From positions 1-64,000 of the forward strand of contig JALHPN010000016.1 of NCBI GenBank assembly GCA_022842465.1: a stretch of 64,000 nt of DNA, written 5' to 3'. Of this stretch, positions 54,147-63,011 are shown piece by piece. The stretch comes from Polyangiaceae bacterium. GTDB lineage: Bacteria; Myxococcota_A; Polyangia; Polyangiales; Polyangiaceae. The position numbers were made by a program, and so were the translations under genes. The first letter of the stretch is position 1. Each line of letters starts with the position of its first letter. The notes beneath the pieces were generated by a model. The model was not told the origin of the DNA. It searched no databases and was given only the letters and a program-made list of their open reading frames with translations.

Positions 54147-55583
54147 ATGCGTGCGCTCGTGACGATGGCTGCCGCGGTGGTGCTCCTCGCGCTCGTCGCG
54201 ACGCTCGGCTGGGACATCGCGACGATCGCGACGCGTCCGCTCGACGGCGTCGAGGGGGACGTCCTCTTCGAGGCCTCGCGTGTTCGGTCCGGGCTTCCGC
54301 TCTGGGTCGACCCCTCCGTCGGCGCGCGTGACTACGGCGCGGTGCCGGCGCGGTACTACGTGCTCTACCCTCCGCTCTGGTCGGCGCTCCTGTCGCTCGT
54401 CCCTGCGGGCGCGGCTCCCCTCGTCGCGCGCGTCGTCGCCGCCGCCGCGTGGCTCGGCGTGCTCGTCGTCGCGGCCGCGAGCGGGTCGTCGCTCGAGGCG
54501 CGGCGTGTCGCGCTCCTCCTCGCCGCCTTCGCTGCGGGGGCGTGGGTGCTCTCGTTCTACGGGATGTCGGGGCGCCCCGACGCCCCCGCGGTCGCGCTGG
54601 CGGGGATCGCGCTCCTGCGGTCCGCCCGGCGAGGTCGTGTCGACGCGCTCGCGGGCGCGCTCTTCGCGCTCGCAGCCTGGGTGAAGCCGAACGTCGTCGG
54701 CGCGTTCCCCGGCGCGATGGTCGGCACGTGTGCCCTCGCGTTCGCGGCGCGGCGTCGGCTCGCCGATGCCCTCCGCGCCGCGGTCCCGGGGATCGCCGGC
54801 GCCGCGGCGGTCACGATCGCGGCGGCGCTCGTCCTCACGCTCCTCTCCGGGCGCACCTGGCTCGTCCACCTCCTCGCGTCGACCGGGCAGCCGCCGAGCC
54901 TCGCGCTCTGGACGGAGCAGCTCGCGAGCCGCGCGCCGTTCTTCGCGGCGCCGCTCGCCGTCGCGCTCGTCGTCGGTCTCGCTCGGAGGCGCACGGTCGC
55001 CTCGTACGCCCTCGTCACGAGCCTCGCGTGGTGCGTCCTCTCCCTCGCGAAGATCGGATCCGCCGCGAACTACTTCCTCGAGCCGTTCGTCGTCGCGGTC
55101 GTCGTCGTCGCGCAGCTCGACCTCGCGACGCGAGCCGTGCGCCCCTCCGTCCTCGCCGGAGTCGCGCTCGTCGTCCAGGCGCTCTGGACGGGGGTGGCCA
55201 GCGTGCGGAGCTCCTTCGAGCACGTCGGCCTCGCCCGCGAGCGGGCCGCGTTCCTCGCCAAGACGCGTCGGACGTGCACGGGCATCGTCATGGCGGACGA
55301 GCCCGGCCTCGAGCTCGCCCTGAACGGCCGGATCGTCGCGACGCCCTTTCAGTCGACACACCTCGCACGTCGCGGCGCGTTCCCGCTCGAGGCGTGGCTC
55401 GAAGACGTGTCGCGCCCCGAGATCGCGTGTCTCGTGATGCAAGACGATCTCCTCGAGCGGCCCCTCACGACCGTCTCCCTCGAGCACGATCGCTTCGGCA
55501 CCGAGCTCCGCGTCGCGCTCCGGGCGCATTTCGTCCACGTCCTCGAACGCGGCCGATTCCACCTCTACCGTCGCGTCCCGTGA
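54147..55583 (+). CDS. Polytopic membrane protein, GT-C glycosyltransferase-like
   Basis: 478 residues from ATG 54147 (an ATG at 54126 would add seven); TATGCG at 54130-54135 lies 11 nt before it. Helix 1 (TMAAAVVLLALVATLGW) is followed by an acidic loop (PLDGVEGDVLFEASRVRSGLPLW, with DYGAVPARYYVLYPPLW) that matches the usual GT-C layout of a helix, a catalytic Asp/Glu loop and a Tyr-Pro-Pro-Leu start of helix 2. About nine more helices and a ~120-residue soluble C-terminus follow. Adjacent to a divergent gene of the same type upstream and one of the same strand downstream (34 bp). Confidence 0.7.
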   Translation: MRALVTMAAAVVLLALVATLGWDIATIATRPLDGVEGDVLFEASRVRSGLPLWVDPSVGARDYGAVPARYYVLYPPLWSALLSLVPAGAAPLVARVVAAAAWLGVLVVAAASGSSLEARRVALLLAAFAAGAWVLSFYGMSGRPDAPAVALAGIALLRSARRGRVDALAGALFALAAWVKPNVVGAFPGAMVGTCALAFAARRRLADALRAAVPGIAGAAAVTIAAALVLTLLSGRTWLVHLLASTGQPPSLALWTEQLASRAPFFAAPLAVALVVGLARRRTVASYALVTSLAWCVLSLAKIGSAANYFLEPFVVAVVVVAQLDLATRAVRPSVLAGVALVVQALWTGVASVRSSFEHVGLARERAAFLAKTRRTCTGIVMADEPGLELALNGRIVATPFQSTHLARRGAFPLEAWLEDVSRPEIACLVMQDDLLERPLTTVSLEHDRFGTELRVALRAHFVHVLERGRFHLYRRVP

Positions 55584-55600
55584 GGTCGCCCGAACCGTGC

Positions 55601-55606
55601 TAAGAG
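55601..55606 (+). promoter_or_regulatory. Candidate -10 hexamer TAAGAG upstream of GTG 55618
   Basis: TAAGAG lies inside the longer version of the next reading frame (GTG 55597) and 11 nt before GTG 55618, which favours 55618 as the true start. Confidence 0.3.
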
Positions 55607-55617
55607 CGCCTGCCACC

Positions 55618-57375
55618 GTGGTCCGGCGCTTACGCGAGCACGCCCGAGCGTTCTACGGCGACCTCTCGCGGATCGAGCGCGGCCTCCTCCTCGCGGTGCT
55701 GCTCCTCCACGGCTTCGGCTTCTGGTGGGGCCTCCCAGCGTCGGAGGGCTGGGACGTCGACGGCGTCGCGCCGCGCGATTTCCTCCCCGGCGTCGCGAAG
55801 ACCTTCACGCCCGGCGACTATTTCACCTATCCGCCGCTCCATCTCCTCTTTCTCTCCGTCCTCACGCTCCCGGTCACCGTCGTCCAGGCGCTCCGCGCGC
55901 CGTCGCTCCGACCGGAGGACCTCGTCCAGGCGTTCATCGACGTGCGGGTGATGACGACGTTCGCGGTCGTCGCACGCCTCGTGAACCTCGCCATGTCGGT
56001 GGGGATCGTGCACACGATGGGCCGTCTCGCGGCGATCGTCTTCGGGCGGCGAGCGCGCGCATGGACGTTCGCCGTCGCGGGCGTGGAGGCGGCGTGCACG
56101 TACTACGGGCACACCTCGAACCTCGACGTTCCGGCCTTCTTCTGGGCGTCGCTCGCGCTCCTCGGGCTGGCCGAGGCGATCCGGGACGACGACGAGGCGA
56201 AGCTGCGTCGGGTCGGGGTGCTGGCCGCGACGGCGATCGCGACGAAGGATCAGGCCTACGCCGTCTTCGCCGTGTCGATGCCGCTCGCGCTCGGCGCCTG
56301 GCTCGTCCTCCGCGCTCGGCGCGGCTCGACCGCCCGCAGCGCGGCGAGCCTCGCCCGGCGCGTCGTCGTCCTCGGCCTGACGACGGCGGGGCTCACCCTC
56401 GTCCTCGACGGCGCGCTCTTCAATCCGACCGGCTTCCTCGCGCGCGTCCGCTTCCTCACCGGGCACGCGAGCCAGGACTTCGCGCAGTACGCCGACGACT
56501 GGGCGGGGAGAGGGGCGGCGCTCGCGGATGCGCTCCTCTTCCTGCCGCTCCACTACCCGTGGCTCGTCGGAGGCCTCTTCGCGGCGGGGCTCGCCCTCGG
56601 GCTCGCCGGCCCGCGGCCCGAGCGAGGACCCTTTCCCCGTCTCGTCGCGCTCGTTCCCGCGCTCGGGATGCTGTCCTTCACGCTCGCCTTCAACTGCGTC
56701 GCGCGCCGCGTGGAGGAGCGGTTCATGCTCCCGCAGATGCAGCTCCTCGCCGTCTACGCGGGCGGAGCCGTCGCGGCGATGATCACGCTCGCCGAGGAGC
56801 GTCGGGCGACGTGGGGCGTGTGGCTCGCGCGCGCGCTCGGGACCTCTGCGATCCTCCTCGGTCTGCGCCTCTCGCTCACGGTGCTCGTCAACATGCTCGA
56901 GGACCCTCGCTACGACGCCGAGGCCTGGGTGAAGGCGCACACGAAGCCCGGGGACGTGGTCGAGGTCTACGGCGGAAACGTGTATTTGCCACGTTTTCCG
57001 CCTTCGCTCGTCGTCGAGCGCGTCGGTCCGACGCCGCCCCGCTCGAGGAATCCGATGCCCGGCATCGTCGAGCGGCAGGACGCCTACACCAACATCGTCC
57101 AGCGTAATCCGCGGCTCGCCGTCTTCAGCCAGTGCTTCGTCTGGCGCTACGTGCAGCCGAAGCGCGGCGAGGATCAGGGCCGGATCATGCCGGAGGCGCA
57201 GCGCGCGGTCCTCGAGGACGTCGATGCGACAACCCACTTCCGGGCCCTCTTCGACAACGCCTCGCCCTACCGACTCGCGTACATGGCAGAGTACGAGGCC
57301 ACGAAGCTCTTTCCGCGCCGCCTCCTCCACGGCAGCCTGGGCTGCGAGGTGTGGGTCTTCGCGAAGCCCCCCTGA
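55618..57375 (+). CDS. Polytopic membrane protein of the PMT/ArnT type
   Basis: 585 residues from GTG 55618; GTG 55597 would give 592. IERGLLLAVLLLHGFGFWWGLP is helix 1, then the acidic loop SEGWDVDGVAPRDFLPGV and YFTYPPLHLLFLSVLTLP opening helix 2. This Asp loop plus YPPL order is the layout of PMT/ArnT-type GT-C enzymes that move sugars from a polyprenyl carrier to lipid A or protein. About ten further helices and a ~170-residue C-terminal periplasmic domain follow (EVYGGNVYLPRFPPSLVVERVG). It ends 18 bp from the convergent gene. Substrate unknown. Confidence 0.75.
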   Translation: MVRRLREHARAFYGDLSRIERGLLLAVLLLHGFGFWWGLPASEGWDVDGVAPRDFLPGVAKTFTPGDYFTYPPLHLLFLSVLTLPVTVVQALRAPSLRPEDLVQAFIDVRVMTTFAVVARLVNLAMSVGIVHTMGRLAAIVFGRRARAWTFAVAGVEAACTYYGHTSNLDVPAFFWASLALLGLAEAIRDDDEAKLRRVGVLAATAIATKDQAYAVFAVSMPLALGAWLVLRARRGSTARSAASLARRVVVLGLTTAGLTLVLDGALFNPTGFLARVRFLTGHASQDFAQYADDWAGRGAALADALLFLPLHYPWLVGGLFAAGLALGLAGPRPERGPFPRLVALVPALGMLSFTLAFNCVARRVEERFMLPQMQLLAVYAGGAVAAMITLAEERRATWGVWLARALGTSAILLGLRLSLTVLVNMLEDPRYDAEAWVKAHTKPGDVVEVYGGNVYLPRFPPSLVVERVGPTPPRSRNPMPGIVERQDAYTNIVQRNPRLAVFSQCFVWRYVQPKRGEDQGRIMPEAQRAVLEDVDATTHFRALFDNASPYRLAYMAEYEATKLFPRRLLHGSLGCEVWVFAKPP

Positions 57376-57393
57376 CGCGCACCTCGCCCGAGC

Positions 57394-58428
57394 TCAACGT
57401 CGCGGCGTGGGCTCTCGCTTCGCCTTCTCGGCGGCGGGGAGGGTGGGCGGCTTCGGCATCGGACGACCGGTGACCTTGTCGATGGCGTCGAGGGCTTGCG
57501 AGAGGCTCATCACGCGGTCGTCGAGCCGCGCCTCCACGCCTTCGAGGCGACCGGTGAGCACGGCATTCACCCGAGCCTGACGCGCCTCGGACTCTCGCTG
57601 GCGCGTCGCCTCTGCGCGCTGGGTGCTCTCCAGGTCTTCCTGCCGCTTCGCGAGCCCCTCTGCGACGCGCTCCCCGTGCGCGATCTTCTCGGCGTGGGCA
57701 TCGAGTACGGCGCGCGTCTTCACGAGCTCGTCGCGGATCTCGGTCTGCTCGCGCGCCACGTCACCGACCACGGACTTCATCTCGACGACGGGCGCCAGCG
57801 TGTGCGCCGACTCGCGACGTACCGCGACGCTCGCCGCCCCCCCTGCGGCGACCAGCGAGACCACGAGCGACACGCCGACCTGCAAGAGCGCGCGCGCTCG
57901 CCCCCGAGCCCGCGCCGGCGCCACCTCGCGCGCGGGCGCTTCCTCCACGAGCTCCGCGCACGCCGCCCAATCCGTCGACGTCGGCTCCGCTTCCGTCCCT
58001 GCGTCAGCCTCCGCCGCCGCGCTCGCGTCTGGCTCGGGCGCCAGAGCTGCGTCGGCTTCGGGCGCCGCACGTGCGTCTGCCTCCGCGCATGCGTCAGCCT
58101 CCGCCTCCGCCACCGCACGTGCGTCGGGCTCCGCGCCTGCGTCAGCCTCGGCCGCCCGGCGCTCTTCCTCGACGGCGTGAAGCCCCGACGTCTCCGCCTC
58201 GGCCACCTCCGCGCGCAGGTACGCCGCGAGCCTCTCCGCCGTCCTCCCGTCGACGCCCTTCACCGCGCGGAGGCTCTCCACGTCCACGAACGGCCCGCTG
58301 CGCGTACGATGCCTCACGATCCAGAAGGCCAGCCGCGTCCCGAGCTCCGGCATCGCCGCCTCGAGCTCCGCGGCCGACGCCGTGTTGAGATCGAGCCCCT
58401 CCGCGAACGCCTCGCTCGTCTGCGCCAT
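57394..58428 (-). CDS. Membrane protein with HhH domain, acidic repeat and coiled coil
   Basis: 344 residues from ATG 58428 (ATG 58470 would add 14). Residues 11-72 read LDLNTASAAELEAAMPELGTRLAFWIV then VESLRAVKGVDGRTAERLAAYL, a ComEA-like pair of helix-hairpin-helix motifs used for DNA binding. Residues 90-150 are an Ala/Glu/Asp-rich repeat (period about 5-6: AEADA). A membrane helix lies at 181-203 (LLQVGVSLVVSLVAAGGAA), preceded by RARGRARA, which by the positive-inside rule puts the N-terminus in the cytoplasm. Residues 222-325 form a coiled coil. This order (HhH inside, coiled coil outside) is unlike ComEA, where HhH lies outside. Possible nucleoid-to-envelope link; inference. Confidence 0.75.
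   Translation of the reverse strand: MAQTSEAFAEGLDLNTASAAELEAAMPELGTRLAFWIVRHRTRSGPFVDVESLRAVKGVDGRTAERLAAYLRAEVAEAETSGLHAVEEERRAAEADAGAEPDARAVAEAEADACAEADARAAPEADAALAPEPDASAAAEADAGTEAEPTSTDWAACAELVEEAPAREVAPARARGRARALLQVGVSLVVSLVAAGGAASVAVRRESAHTLAPVVEMKSVVGDVAREQTEIRDELVKTRAVLDAHAEKIAHGERVAEGLAKRQEDLESTQRAEATRQRESEARQARVNAVLTGRLEGVEARLDDRVMSLSQALDAIDKVTGRPMPKPPTLPAAEKAKREPTPRR
57979..58155 (-). repeat. Ala/Glu/Asp repeat region in HhH membrane protein gene
   Basis: GC-rich near-tandem repeats encoding a 60-residue acidic stretch of EADA/EPDA/AEAD units. Copy number is likely to vary between strains. Confidence 0.7.
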
Positions 58429-58494
58429 GGCTCGGAGAACGACCCTCCGGCGCACGACTTGAGCGCGCATCCCGGCCGGCCGCGCTCTCGTGGC

Positions 58495-60003
58495 TCACCG
58501 TCGCGCGGCGGGCGCCGGGCCGTCGAAGATGAGCGGGCTCTCGCGGCTCTCGGGGCAGTGGGGCGGGTCCGCGTAGGCGCTCGCGATCTTCTGGCCGATC
58601 TTCATGAGGAAGCCGGGCTCCTCACCTTCGAGGTCGTGGAGCCGGAGTCGTGAGTGGCGCGAGCGCGCGAGGGCGTCGAGGCGCGCGACGAGCCCCTCGG
58701 GCGCGAAGAGCGCCTCGTCCACCTCCGCCCCGTCCTCCGCGCCGAGGCCTACGTGCTCCGACAGGAGGCGCGCGCGGAGGGCGCGGATCGCCCGAGCGAC
58801 GGGCTCGTCGTCGGTCTCCGCCATCCACGCGGCGTTGAGCTCCGAGTCGAGGCTCATGCTCCGGTTGTTGAGGTTGGCGGAGCCGAGGGTCAGCGCGCGA
58901 TCGTCCGCGATCAGCAGCTTCGAGTGGATGTAGACGTAGAGGCCCTCCCCCTCCTCCTCCTGCGGCACGCACACGTTGTAGATGCCGAGGCGGTGCCCTG
59001 CCGCCGCGGCCGCCTCGGTCAGCTCCGCGACGACCTCCGCCTGCGTCGCGCCGATCGCGAGCTCCTCCTTCAGCGCCTCGGGCCTCTGCGGGAGCATGAC
59101 GACGACGTCGAGCGGTCCCCGCGTCGGGTCCGCCAGCCGCGCGAGCAGCGCGTCGCGGATCACCTCCGAGGTCAGGTACTGCGTCTCGACGTAGAGCAGG
59201 CGCTCGGCCGTGCGGATCATGTCGACGAAGAGGTCCTTCGCCTCGCGCACGGGCGGCCGACCCAGGCGATGCGGCAGCTGACGGTAGAGACCCACGGAGG
59301 CCTCCGGCATCGGGAACGTCACGCGCGTCGGGAACGGCGCATCGCTCGGCGCGACGAGGGCCTCGGGGTCGAGCGTCTCGCCGGTCGCATCTCCCCAGCG
59401 CTCGACGAAGAGGTCGACGAGCGAGCGCGCGGCGGGCCCGGTGAGCGCGGCCTGCACCTCGTGATAGGGCTTGCACGCCTGTCCCGTGCGTCCGACGCGT
59501 AGCGGATCGCCACATCGATGCGCTGAAGTGTCCCACCGATCCTGGGCGATGTCGTTCGATCCGACGAAGCCTATCCGACCGTCGACGACGGCGACCTTCT
59601 GGTGGTGGGCGCCGTACTCGGAGACGGTGGAGTCCGTCTCGAAGAAGAAGTTTTTGCTGGTGCGGAGGGCGAACGCGAGCTTCTGCAGCATCTCGCGCTC
59701 GAGCGAGAAGAAGAGGCTGTGATCCCAGGCGAGGACGCGCACCTCCAGCTCCGGGCGCTCGGCGCAGAGGTCGTCCAGGAACTCGAGGAGGGTCACGTCC
59801 TCGGGGGCCGTGTCGGGCGGCAGATCCTCGCCCCGCACGAGCTGGACGTCGCTGTCGAACTGCCAGCCGAGGAGCAGGATCGAGCGGCGAGCCTGGCGTG
59901 CCACTTCGTAGAAGGCTCGGTAGTAGTCCCGCGCGTCGATGAGGATCCCGGCGCGGGTCTGCGGGTGGACGCGCCAGGCGAGCGGCTGAGCCCTGTCGGC
60001 CAT
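58495..60003 (-). CDS. Phospholipase D-like protein (cardiolipin synthase type)
   Basis: 502 residues from ATG 60003 (ATG 60048 would add 15). Two HKD motifs are present: HHQKVAVVDGRIGFVGSND (~138) and IHSKLLIADDRALTLGSANL (~358). The pair forms one active site that transfers or hydrolyses phosphodiesters. No N-terminal membrane helix is seen, so it is a soluble or peripheral enzyme of the PLD/cardiolipin synthase type, in between phospholipid turnover and nuclease members. It lies in a run of envelope-related genes on the same strand. Confidence 0.92.
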   Translation of the reverse strand: MADRAQPLAWRVHPQTRAGILIDARDYYRAFYEVARQARRSILLLGWQFDSDVQLVRGEDLPPDTAPEDVTLLEFLDDLCAERPELEVRVLAWDHSLFFSLEREMLQKLAFALRTSKNFFFETDSTVSEYGAHHQKVAVVDGRIGFVGSNDIAQDRWDTSAHRCGDPLRVGRTGQACKPYHEVQAALTGPAARSLVDLFVERWGDATGETLDPEALVAPSDAPFPTRVTFPMPEASVGLYRQLPHRLGRPPVREAKDLFVDMIRTAERLLYVETQYLTSEVIRDALLARLADPTRGPLDVVVMLPQRPEALKEELAIGATQAEVVAELTEAAAAAGHRLGIYNVCVPQEEEGEGLYVYIHSKLLIADDRALTLGSANLNNRSMSLDSELNAAWMAETDDEPVARAIRALRARLLSEHVGLGAEDGAEVDEALFAPEGLVARLDALARSRHSRLRLHDLEGEEPGFLMKIGQKIASAYADPPHCPESRESPLIFDGPAPAARR

Positions 60004-60060
60004 GCTGCTCGCCTTGCACCTCCCGCGCCGCACGGTCCGCCGCGGCACCGTGCCCGTGCT

Positions 60061-60600
60061 TCAGTCGTCGATGTCGACGACGGTCCCGTCCGGAACACGC
60101 CGCGCGATCTCGCGGATCTCTTCCTTCGTCACGGCGATGCAGCCCAGCGTCCAGTCGCGGCCCTGGAGCGCGAGGGCCTGGTCCTCCGGCGTACCGACGG
60201 GAGGACCATGGATGCCGATGTCGCCCCCGATCGCCGCGTCCTTCGGGATCGCGCCCTCACGCTTGAGCTCGGCGAAGCGCGCCCAGTCCGCCGCGTTGGG
60301 GTAGTCGAGGCGGAGGAAGATCTCGTACTGCGAGGGCTGGTGCATCGTCACGTGGTAGCGCCCGACCGGCGTGCGCGCGTCGCCCTCGCGCCGCTTGGGC
60401 CCGCTGCCCCCCATCCCCATCGACGCCACGTAGGACGCGACGCGCTCCTCTCCGGCGAAGAGCTCGAGGAGGTGTCGGCTCTTCACGATGTGGACGCGGG
60501 TGATCCTCGGGGCGCGAGGGGGCCCGTCGGTCTTGGCATCCGAGGGCGAGGGCACGGCGAGGAGGGCGAGGAGGAGAGCGGCGAGGGGAGGGAGGCGCAT
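60061..60600 (-). CDS. L,D-transpeptidase of the YkuD family
   Basis: 179 residues. Signal peptide RLPPLAALLLALLAVPSPSDA. The YkuD catalytic region is GIHGPP (His131) and WTLGCIAVT (Cys154); the usual Ser-x-Gly-Cys-(Val/Ile)-Arg reads TLGCIAV, so the Arg after the catalytic Cys is missing (Ala). The domain is otherwise full, with the YHVTMHQPS strand. It likely makes 3-3 peptidoglycan cross-links or attaches proteins in the periplasm, though the changed Arg leaves some doubt about the reaction. Confidence 0.85.
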   Translation of the reverse strand: MRLPPLAALLLALLAVPSPSDAKTDGPPRAPRITRVHIVKSRHLLELFAGEERVASYVASMGMGGSGPKRREGDARTPVGRYHVTMHQPSQYEIFLRLDYPNAADWARFAELKREGAIPKDAAIGGDIGIHGPPVGTPEDQALALQGRDWTLGCIAVTKEEIREIARRVPDGTVVDIDD

Positions 60601-60658
60601 CGCAGCCTCCCGTCGGCCGCGGGAGCGCGATCGTGACCAGGAATCGTGCGACGAGGGG

Positions 60659-61345
60659 CTAGGGCGTGACGGACTGCGTCCGGAACCGCAGCGTCCGGTC
60701 CGCCGTCCCGAGCTGTCTCACGAAGAGCCCCACGAACGATCCGAAGAGCGCATCCCCAGGACCGATCCCCGTCGATCCGGCGGGGCGCGACACCCACCTC
60801 CGCATCTGCTCGACCATCTGCGGGCTCACGGGGTTCACTTCCACGATCACGCCGAGGAAATGTGGCTTTCCCTTCGCGAGCAGCGATCGGTCGGCGACGG
60901 GTAGATCCCGCGCCTCCACGCACTGGCGAAGGACGCCCTCGAGGTTCAGCGCCGCCGTGTCTCGCTCGCCTCCCGGCCCCGAGATCTTGAGCCGGTACAC
61001 CTCGTCCCACAGGTCGAACACCACCCTGCACGTGCGCACGGCGAGGGCGACGGGATCCGCCTCCCCCTCGCGCAGCACGTAGGCGCGCATGGCGATCACG
61101 GTCGGGAGCCCGCTCGCGAGCTTGTCGGCCATCGGGCGGTCGATGACGTCGCGGAACGAGAAGCTCGCGCGGAGCAGCGTCGGCGCCTTCGAGCCCGGCT
61201 CCGGCTTGTCCCACGCGAAGTTCGCCTGGCGTCGCGGCAGGGCCTCCTGCTTCGGCGGATCCTCTGCGAGCGCCTCGCCGGGCGCGATCGCGAGGGGCAG
61301 GGCGAGCGCGACGCTCGCGGCGATGCCGCGGAGGAGGCGCCTCAC
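60659..61345 (-). CDS. Exported protein, DUF4390-like
   Basis: 228 residues from GTG, overlapping the stop of the Omp85-type gene by 4 bp (GTGA). Signal peptide LLRGIAASVALALPLAIAPGEALA. The mature part has SFSFRDVIDRPMADKLASGLPTVIAMRAYVL, resembling the start of DUF4390 proteins, then CRVVFDLWDEVYRL and further beta strands. Its tight coupling to an Omp85 protein suggests a joint task in the outer membrane. Family assignment is tentative. Confidence 0.65.
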   Translation of the reverse strand: MRRLLRGIAASVALALPLAIAPGEALAEDPPKQEALPRRQANFAWDKPEPGSKAPTLLRASFSFRDVIDRPMADKLASGLPTVIAMRAYVLREGEADPVALAVRTCRVVFDLWDEVYRLKISGPGGERDTAALNLEGVLRQCVEARDLPVADRSLLAKGKPHFLGVIVEVNPVSPQMVEQMRRWVSRPAGSTGIGPGDALFGSFVGLFVRQLGTADRTLRFRTQSVTP

Positions 61346-62985
61346 TGGGCCTCTCCTCGGATCGGAATGAAGCCGATCAGGTTGGCGATGCCGATCGCGA
61401 AGCCGCCCGCCGCCGTGTCGGCGCGGAGGCCGAGGTTGAACGTGAGGTCGACGGGGATGCGGGAGAGCCCGTCGTACCCGCGCGCGGGACGCTCGAGGTC
61501 TCTCCGGTTCGCCACCGCGTAGAAGCCTACCGACGTGAACGCGTCGACGCCGTAGATGCTCCGACGGCCCCGGTAGAGCGGGAGGCGGTACTCGGCGTTC
61601 GCACGGGCCGCGTAGTCGCCGTAGCGGACCTCGGCGATCGCCGTGTTCAGGAAATTCGGGGCCGCGCGCCGATCGAACGCGAGATCGAGGGCGCGATGGG
61701 GCCGGAGGTCGGTGTAGTCCCCGACGTAGAACTTCTCGAACAGTGGCGCGTCGCCGAACACGCTCCCGAAGATCCCTTCGAGGCGTAAGACGTGTCCCCA
61801 CGGGAGAGCCATCCAACGCGACCCGCGAAGGACGAGCTTCGCGTACGGGTAGTCGCTCCCGAGCGGCGTGAGCGAGGCCTCGGCGAGCGCGAGCAGGTGG
61901 ACGCCGCGGGTGGGAAGGAAGGGCTCGTCTCGCGTGTCGTGGACGAGGGTGGCCGACACGGTCGAGAGGACGCTCGAGCCGCCGGGCAGGTCGAAGTCGA
62001 TGGGCTCGACGTCGAGCCCTCGCTTGTGGCTCGCGCCGAGCGGGAGGCTCGCGTCGATCTTCTCGAGGCGGTAGTCGACGAAGAGGCGCGTCGACACGCT
62101 GCCGAGCTCGTGGCCCGCCCCGAGGAGGCCGCCGAACCGCTGGTAGCTGACGACGGCGTAGTCGCGCTGCGCCGTCTGGACGGGATCCTCGACTAGCACG
62201 TCGCGGTTGCCGAAGAAGTCCTTCGCGTTGTTGAAGAGGAGCTGCGCCTCCACCGCCCACGAGCTCTTCAGGAACTGCGGATCGCTGAAGCGCGTGCGGA
62301 GCGCGAGCTGGCGGTCGGCGAGGGCGATCGCCCCGCCGAGCGCGATCCCCGTTCCGGCGAGGTTCGTCTCCGAGACGTCGAGCCCGCCGTAGGCGGTGAG
62401 GGGGCGCGACGCGCCGTTCGGCTCCGCGTCGGTCGCGAGCCCCAGCCACACGTCGTTGACGACGACCGTGTTGCGTTCGACGACGTCGACGACGAGCACG
62501 ACGGCGCCGCGCCGGGTCCCCTTCCGGAGCGAGAGCTGGACGTCGCGGAAGAAGCCCGTCCCGAGGAGCCGGAAGCGCGTGAGCGCGAGCTCCTTGTCGT
62601 CGACGTCGAGCACGTCGCCCGGTCGGAACGGGACGAAGCGGAGGATGACGCGCGCGAGGGTCGCCGTGTTGCCGCGGATCTGGACGCCCTCGAGCTCGTA
62701 GCGGAGCCCGACGCGGCCCGGACGAGCTCGCGGCCCGGCGCTGGCCTCGGCTCCTTCGTGCGGCTCTCCACGCGGCTCGTCGCTGCTCTCACCCGGACCC
62801 TGCCCGACGGGGGTACCGATCCGCGACGGGGGCGGCGGGGGAGGGACCGGCGTGGCCTCCGCGGCGGCCCTGCCCTCCGGGCCCTTCGGCTCCTCCCCCC
62901 ACGTGCGCAGCGCCTGCGCGGCGGCGGGGCGCGCCAGCATGGTCACGAGCGCGACGAGGACGGCTCGAGCCGCGGTGGGCCTCAC
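61342..62985 (-). CDS. Omp85-type outer-membrane protein with one POTRA domain
   Basis: 547 residues from GTG 62985. Signal peptide (VLVALVTMLARPAAAQ), a Pro/Glu/Gly-rich linker to residue ~90, then one POTRA domain (~95-172: YELEGVQIRGNTATLARVILRF ... GTGFFRDVQLSL ... VVLVVDVVERN) and a 16-strand-size barrel with repeating beta strands such as FDLPGGSSVLSTVSATLVHDTRD and GYAVVSYQRFGG. BamA normally has five POTRA domains; a single POTRA resembles TamA-like or two-partner-secretion transporters. No passenger or BamBCDE gene is in view. Followed directly by the overlapping DUF4390-like gene. Confidence 0.88.
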   Translation of the reverse strand: MRPTAARAVLVALVTMLARPAAAQALRTWGEEPKGPEGRAAAEATPVPPPPPPSRIGTPVGQGPGESSDEPRGEPHEGAEASAGPRARPGRVGLRYELEGVQIRGNTATLARVILRFVPFRPGDVLDVDDKELALTRFRLLGTGFFRDVQLSLRKGTRRGAVVLVVDVVERNTVVVNDVWLGLATDAEPNGASRPLTAYGGLDVSETNLAGTGIALGGAIALADRQLALRTRFSDPQFLKSSWAVEAQLLFNNAKDFFGNRDVLVEDPVQTAQRDYAVVSYQRFGGLLGAGHELGSVSTRLFVDYRLEKIDASLPLGASHKRGLDVEPIDFDLPGGSSVLSTVSATLVHDTRDEPFLPTRGVHLLALAEASLTPLGSDYPYAKLVLRGSRWMALPWGHVLRLEGIFGSVFGDAPLFEKFYVGDYTDLRPHRALDLAFDRRAAPNFLNTAIAEVRYGDYAARANAEYRLPLYRGRRSIYGVDAFTSVGFYAVANRRDLERPARGYDGLSRIPVDLTFNLGLRADTAAGGFAIGIANLIGFIPIRGEAQ

Positions 62986-63011
62986 GACGGGTGCAGCATA
63001 CCCGAAGCCGG

